Source: Gemmatimonadales bacterium
Lineage (GTDB): Bacteria; Gemmatimonadota; Glassbacteria; GWA2-58-10
DNA: 59,843 nucleotides
Assembly: GCA_024278175.1 (NCBI GenBank)
Contig: JAJRTS010000085.1
Location: 1 to 59,843, forward strand
Direction: 5' to 3'
The position numbers and the translations under genes are program-made. The notes below the pieces were generated by a model that searched no databases, had not been told where the DNA came from, and saw only the letters and a list, made by a program, of their open reading frames with translations. Shown here piece after piece: positions 56,884-59,843 of the stretch (positions are counted from its first letter, which is position 1; every line of letters starts with the position of its first letter).

Positions 56884-57450
56884 GTGAGCACATCTTCGAT
56901 CATCCTGCTGGCGGTGGCCCTGGCGATGGACGCGCTGGCGGTGGCCGTGGGCCTCAGCCTGATGTTTCGCTGGAATTCCGTCAGGCAGTTCTTCCGCCTC
57001 TCGTTCCATTTCGGACTGTTCCAGTTCATGATGCCTGTTCTGGGTTGGGCGGCCGGGACCACGGTGGAGCGCTACATCCGGGATTTCGACCACTGGGTGG
57101 CGTTCGCTCTGCTGGCCGTTATCGGGCTCAGGATGCTCAGGGGCGGCGGCAGCGGGGACAAGCAGCCGTTCGGCGGTTGCGACCCCACACGGGGCCGCTG
57201 GCTGGTACTGTTTTCGGTGGCGACAAGTATCGATGCGCTGGCGGTGGGGCTGAGCCTCTCGCTGCTGGCCGTTCCAATCCTGCTGCCCAGCGTGGTGATC
57301 GGGATCGTGGCCGCCGCTTTCACCCTGCTGGGGATGTATTTCGGCAACCGGCTGCAAAGCTCCAATCCGCGTTACCTGGAAATTGCCGGCGGGCTAATCC
57401 TGATCGGGATCGGCACGAAAATCCTGCTGGAACACACGCTGCTTGCCTGA
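56884..57450 (+). CDS. mntP: Manganese efflux pump MntP
   Basis: A 188-residue membrane protein, exactly the family length. Six hydrophobic segments, with two internal repeats: ALAMDALAVAVGLSL near the N-terminus and ATSIDALAVGLSLSL in the second half; the Asp residues in these repeats are needed for Mn transport in the family. It exports excess Mn2+. The GTG at 56884 (GGAG, spacing 9) is preferred over a TTG seven codons earlier. An mntP riboswitch (yybP-ykoY) was not recognised in the short leader. Confidence 0.88.
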   Translation: MSTSSIILLAVALAMDALAVAVGLSLMFRWNSVRQFFRLSFHFGLFQFMMPVLGWAAGTTVERYIRDFDHWVAFALLAVIGLRMLRGGGSGDKQPFGGCDPTRGRWLVLFSVATSIDALAVGLSLSLLAVPILLPSVVIGIVAAAFTLLGMYFGNRLQSSNPRYLEIAGGLILIGIGTKILLEHTLLA

Positions 57451-57458
57451 CGCTCGTC

Positions 57459-59843
57459 CTACTTCCTGCCAAGCTCGCCCAGTTGCACAAGCAGATCGAA
57501 AATGTCCGTGCCGCCGCTGCCGTCCAGGTCCGAGCAAAGATTTTCCTCGCGCTTGCCGGAGATAACTTTCAGCATCTCCAGCAGGTCGAAAATATCCAGC
57601 GCGCCGTTGCCGTCCAGGTCTCCGGCAACCAGGCAGACCCCCTCCAGCCGAACGCTCAGCGGCCCTGCCTGGGTCACGCTCAGCGCCCCCAGCAGGTCTT
57701 CCCCTCCCAGATCGCCGCTGATGGAGAGCACCTCGCAACCGACCAGCACGCTGTCGGCATCGATAGGCTTGACCGGCCGGAAAGCGAGACTCACGAGGCC
57801 GTAACGGTCGGGAGCAAAAACAGTGGCGCTGGCGTTAAGGTTTAACACTCCGAGGCTCAAGGAGTCCAGTTTCGCATCCAGCCACAGTGCCCCGTCAGCG
57901 GATAAGGTATCCGGTGCGCCGTGCAACCTCAGCACGTCCGGCGGCCAGGTTATCCTGAGGCGGCAGCCAGCCAGCGCCTGGAGCGAAGCGCTGAAATCCA
58001 CCGACACCCTATAGCGCAGCGAATCGGCGGCCAGAGTGTCCGGCGGGTTTAGCGCGGCGCTCAGCAGCACCGGACCGCTCGGGGAACCCAACGCTTTAGC
58101 CACCGCTCCGGCCGCGTTCACCCTGCCATAACCCCAGTAGTTATCCGGCGCACCAACTGTCTGGCTGTCAAGAGCGGCCGTGGAGGTGATCAGCGTCTTG
58201 ATCTCAGCGCTGGTCAGAGTGGAGTCGGCCTCGAGCAGCAGCGCCACCACCCCGGCCACGTGCGGCGCGGAGAAACTGGTGCCCTGGCTCACTCCGTGAA
58301 CGCTGTCACTGGCCACGAGCAGCAACGGCAAAGAACCCGACAGGGAAAAGATGGACAGCGGTTCGGTAAGGGGCCAGGCATCGCTGCTCAACGAACTGAG
58401 CACCCAGCGGCCGGGGGCGGTTATTTCCGGTTTCAGCCTGCCGTCGCGGGTGGGCCCCAGGCTGGTAAAGTAAGTCAGCTCTCCCGGTGTGGTCCCGCCC
58501 AGACCGACGCCCAGCGACCCCGCTCCCCCATCGAGCGACCACCAGCCCGTGCGCACGTTGTACGCCCCGGTGGTTATCACGCCCTCGGCCGTACCGGGTT
58601 CGTTCACGGTCCCGGTTTCATCGACGTGGCTGGCAAACCTGGCCCCTGTTCCATTGTTCGAGTAGACATAAGCGTCCCATGCATCCCCGGATGAGTACAT
58701 GGTTCCCTCTGACGGGCGCATCACGAAACGCCAGGCGCCGGTGGCAAGCTGCGCATCGATGTTTGAGGTGTCCAGATCAGTGGCCCCCTTGTCCGCCAGA
58801 ATAATACTGATCAACCGGTCACCGGCCAGGGAATGCACGCCACCAAAAGCATTCTCACCAATTATCACACCGGCATCAGTGACCGCCATCAGCGTGTCAC
58901 CGTCATCTATCCAGGCCGTTGCGATACCGCCGGGGGAGAGAATCTCGACATCCACCCCCCGATGGTTTTTCGAGAGCCAGATTTGAACGTGCGCATAGTC
59001 TTCATCCGCCTGCGCACCCGTGAGATTCAGCTCCAGCACCGTGCTGTCGGGGCCGGTGGATAAAAAATCACCGGACGCGTGCGCTCTGCTGCCGCGCGAG
59101 TTACCCGAGCTGACCACTATCGCCCTGCCACGGTGGGATTCATCGAGAAACCCTTCCAGGTACTGCTCAAACAGGCTTGTGCCGTCGTGGGAACCCAGCA
59201 CACCGCCGAGGCTCAGATTGGCCACGTATGGCATGCCGCGCGACCAGGCCAGGGAATCCAGAAACAGGACGCCATTGGCGATATTTCCATCAGATAAACT
59301 GGAGTCACGGGGAGTGCGAGATACCTTAATCGCCACGATCGACACGCCGGGGGCTACTCCGCCCAGAGAGTTGAGCGTATCGCCGGAGGGACTGGCGGCG
59401 GCTGTGCCGGCTACGTGAGTGCCGTGGCCCATGTAGTCTTTCTGGCGGATATTGCCCCGGCCGCCGAGCGCCGCGTCGATCATCTCCCGGGACACCACGA
59501 TCCCCCCATACAGGCCCGGCTCGCCCAGATCGCCCGGACCCAGGCTATCGGGCGGCTCGCTGAAATCGAGAATGGCTTCTATTCTTGTATTGCCTTCGCT
59601 ATCAAGGAAATCCGGGTGAGTCCAGTCGATACCGGTATCGATAATACCCAGCAGGACACCTTTGCCCGTAACTCCCAGCCGCGTGCGTGTGCGCGGGGCG
59701 CGCACGGAGATAACACCTGGATCATCGGTGGGGTAAAACACTCTCTCGGCGCTGATATAACGAACATTTGACAAGGAAGCGAGCCGGGGCAGGGCTTCCA
59801 GTTCCAGAACGCCGGTGGCAACACTGCCGCTTTGTGAAACCAT
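57459..59843 (-). CDS. Exported subtilisin-like serine protease with dockerin-like tail (partial, N-terminus beyond window)
   Basis: The frame is open to the right edge, so the true start, and the signal peptide, lie outside; the Met at 59843 is probably internal. 794 residues are visible. The S8 catalytic triad is D69 (GIIDTGID), H140 (GHGTHVAG) and S523 (GTSFSAP). An insert of about 200 residues (270-470) between His and Ser contains a beta-rich, possibly PA- or CUB-like, domain. The C-terminus has two dockerin-type repeats, DLDGNGALDIFDLLEML and DLDGSGGTDIFDLLVQL, with calcium-binding Asp spacing. It is thus a surface or secreted protease that may dock on a cohesin-bearing partner, none of which is visible here. 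Confidence 0.85.
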   Translation of the reverse strand: MVSQSGSVATGVLELEALPRLASLSNVRYISAERVFYPTDDPGVISVRAPRTRTRLGVTGKGVLLGIIDTGIDWTHPDFLDSEGNTRIEAILDFSEPPDSLGPGDLGEPGLYGGIVVSREMIDAALGGRGNIRQKDYMGHGTHVAGTAAASPSGDTLNSLGGVAPGVSIVAIKVSRTPRDSSLSDGNIANGVLFLDSLAWSRGMPYVANLSLGGVLGSHDGTSLFEQYLEGFLDESHRGRAIVVSSGNSRGSRAHASGDFLSTGPDSTVLELNLTGAQADEDYAHVQIWLSKNHRGVDVEILSPGGIATAWIDDGDTLMAVTDAGVIIGENAFGGVHSLAGDRLISIILADKGATDLDTSNIDAQLATGAWRFVMRPSEGTMYSSGDAWDAYVYSNNGTGARFASHVDETGTVNEPGTAEGVITTGAYNVRTGWWSLDGGAGSLGVGLGGTTPGELTYFTSLGPTRDGRLKPEITAPGRWVLSSLSSDAWPLTEPLSIFSLSGSLPLLLVASDSVHGVSQGTSFSAPHVAGVVALLLEADSTLTSAEIKTLITSTAALDSQTVGAPDNYWGYGRVNAAGAVAKALGSPSGPVLLSAALNPPDTLAADSLRYRVSVDFSASLQALAGCRLRITWPPDVLRLHGAPDTLSADGALWLDAKLDSLSLGVLNLNASATVFAPDRYGLVSLAFRPVKPIDADSVLVGCEVLSISGDLGGEDLLGALSVTQAGPLSVRLEGVCLVAGDLDGNGALDIFDLLEMLKVISGKREENLCSDLDGSGGTDIFDLLVQLGELGRK

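Noticed and set aside
55633-57357. 574-codon minus-strand frame opposite the APC permease and mntP genes
   Set aside because: Gln/His/Asp-rich composition typical of antisense to a GC-rich membrane protein gene; the plus strand encodes a clear permease and MntP.

Overview
This is a GC-rich bacterial window, very probably from an uncultivated member of the FCB supergroup (Fibrobacterota-Chlorobiota-Bacteroidota and the candidate phyla around them). The reasons are a SusC/RagA-like TonB receptor with a carboxypeptidase-regulatory-like N-domain, a secreted protein with a C-terminal sorting-type domain, a PorV/PorQ-family protein, GH109 and GH20 glycosidases, and many exported enzymes of unclear substrate. 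Phylum-level placement is inference only. Genes lie on both strands in short operons with good Shine-Dalgarno sequences. ATG, GTG and TTG starts are all used.

Layout. 1-164: right end of an IS200/IS605-type element. 384-8212 (minus): three-gene outer-membrane operon (TonB receptor, sorted secreted protein, PorV-like) with an intrinsic terminator. 8547-11043 (minus): an exported beta-sandwich protein and a large unrecognised protein. 11317-13595: XRE-cupin regulator facing a tyrosine phenol-lyase. 14038-19565: GH20 hexosaminidase, Tat-exported DUF362 protein and an exported double alpha/beta-hydrolase. 20025-23631: convergent translation factors TypA/BipA and EttA. 23897-25653: two very small genes, a long hairpin, an orphan CheW and a doubtful reading frame. 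25711-29656: beta-CASP nuclease, lipoprotein, LamG protein and asparaginase I, the last with a MITE-like element just upstream. 30314-33495: AsnRS, SpoU methyltransferase, RmuC. 33627-37821 (minus): exported transglutaminase-like protein and a second double hydrolase. 38061-40587: GalU, a membrane HELGH protein and an ImmA/IrrE-like peptidase. 40685-46766: sodium:solute symporter, two NagA-like deacetylases and a GH109 enzyme, with a cloverleaf-like inverted-repeat element between the last two. 46786-50281: DUF134/NifX pair, Mo-cofactor oxidoreductase domain protein, small conserved protein, tRNA nucleotidyltransferase. 50623-53893: FetAB-like exporter and a K+-channel/RCK protein. 54168-57450: threonine/serine ammonia-lyase, APC permease, MntP. 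57459-59843: dockerin-tailed subtilase cut by the window edge.

Together the genes suggest a heterotroph that takes up macromolecule fragments at the outer membrane and degrades amino-sugar glycans (GH20, GH109, NagA-like enzymes, symporter) and amino acids (tyrosine phenol-lyase, asparaginase, Thr/Ser ammonia-lyase, APC permease). I found no complete new defence or mobile system. The most unusual items are the cloverleaf-like element at 45321-45414, two paralogous double hydrolases whose second nucleophile elbow has lost its serine, tandem NagA-like enzymes of which one is exported, a K+ channel with a TIGYT filter, and the pair of tiny genes at 23949-24359. I recognised no rRNA, tRNA or CRISPR array.
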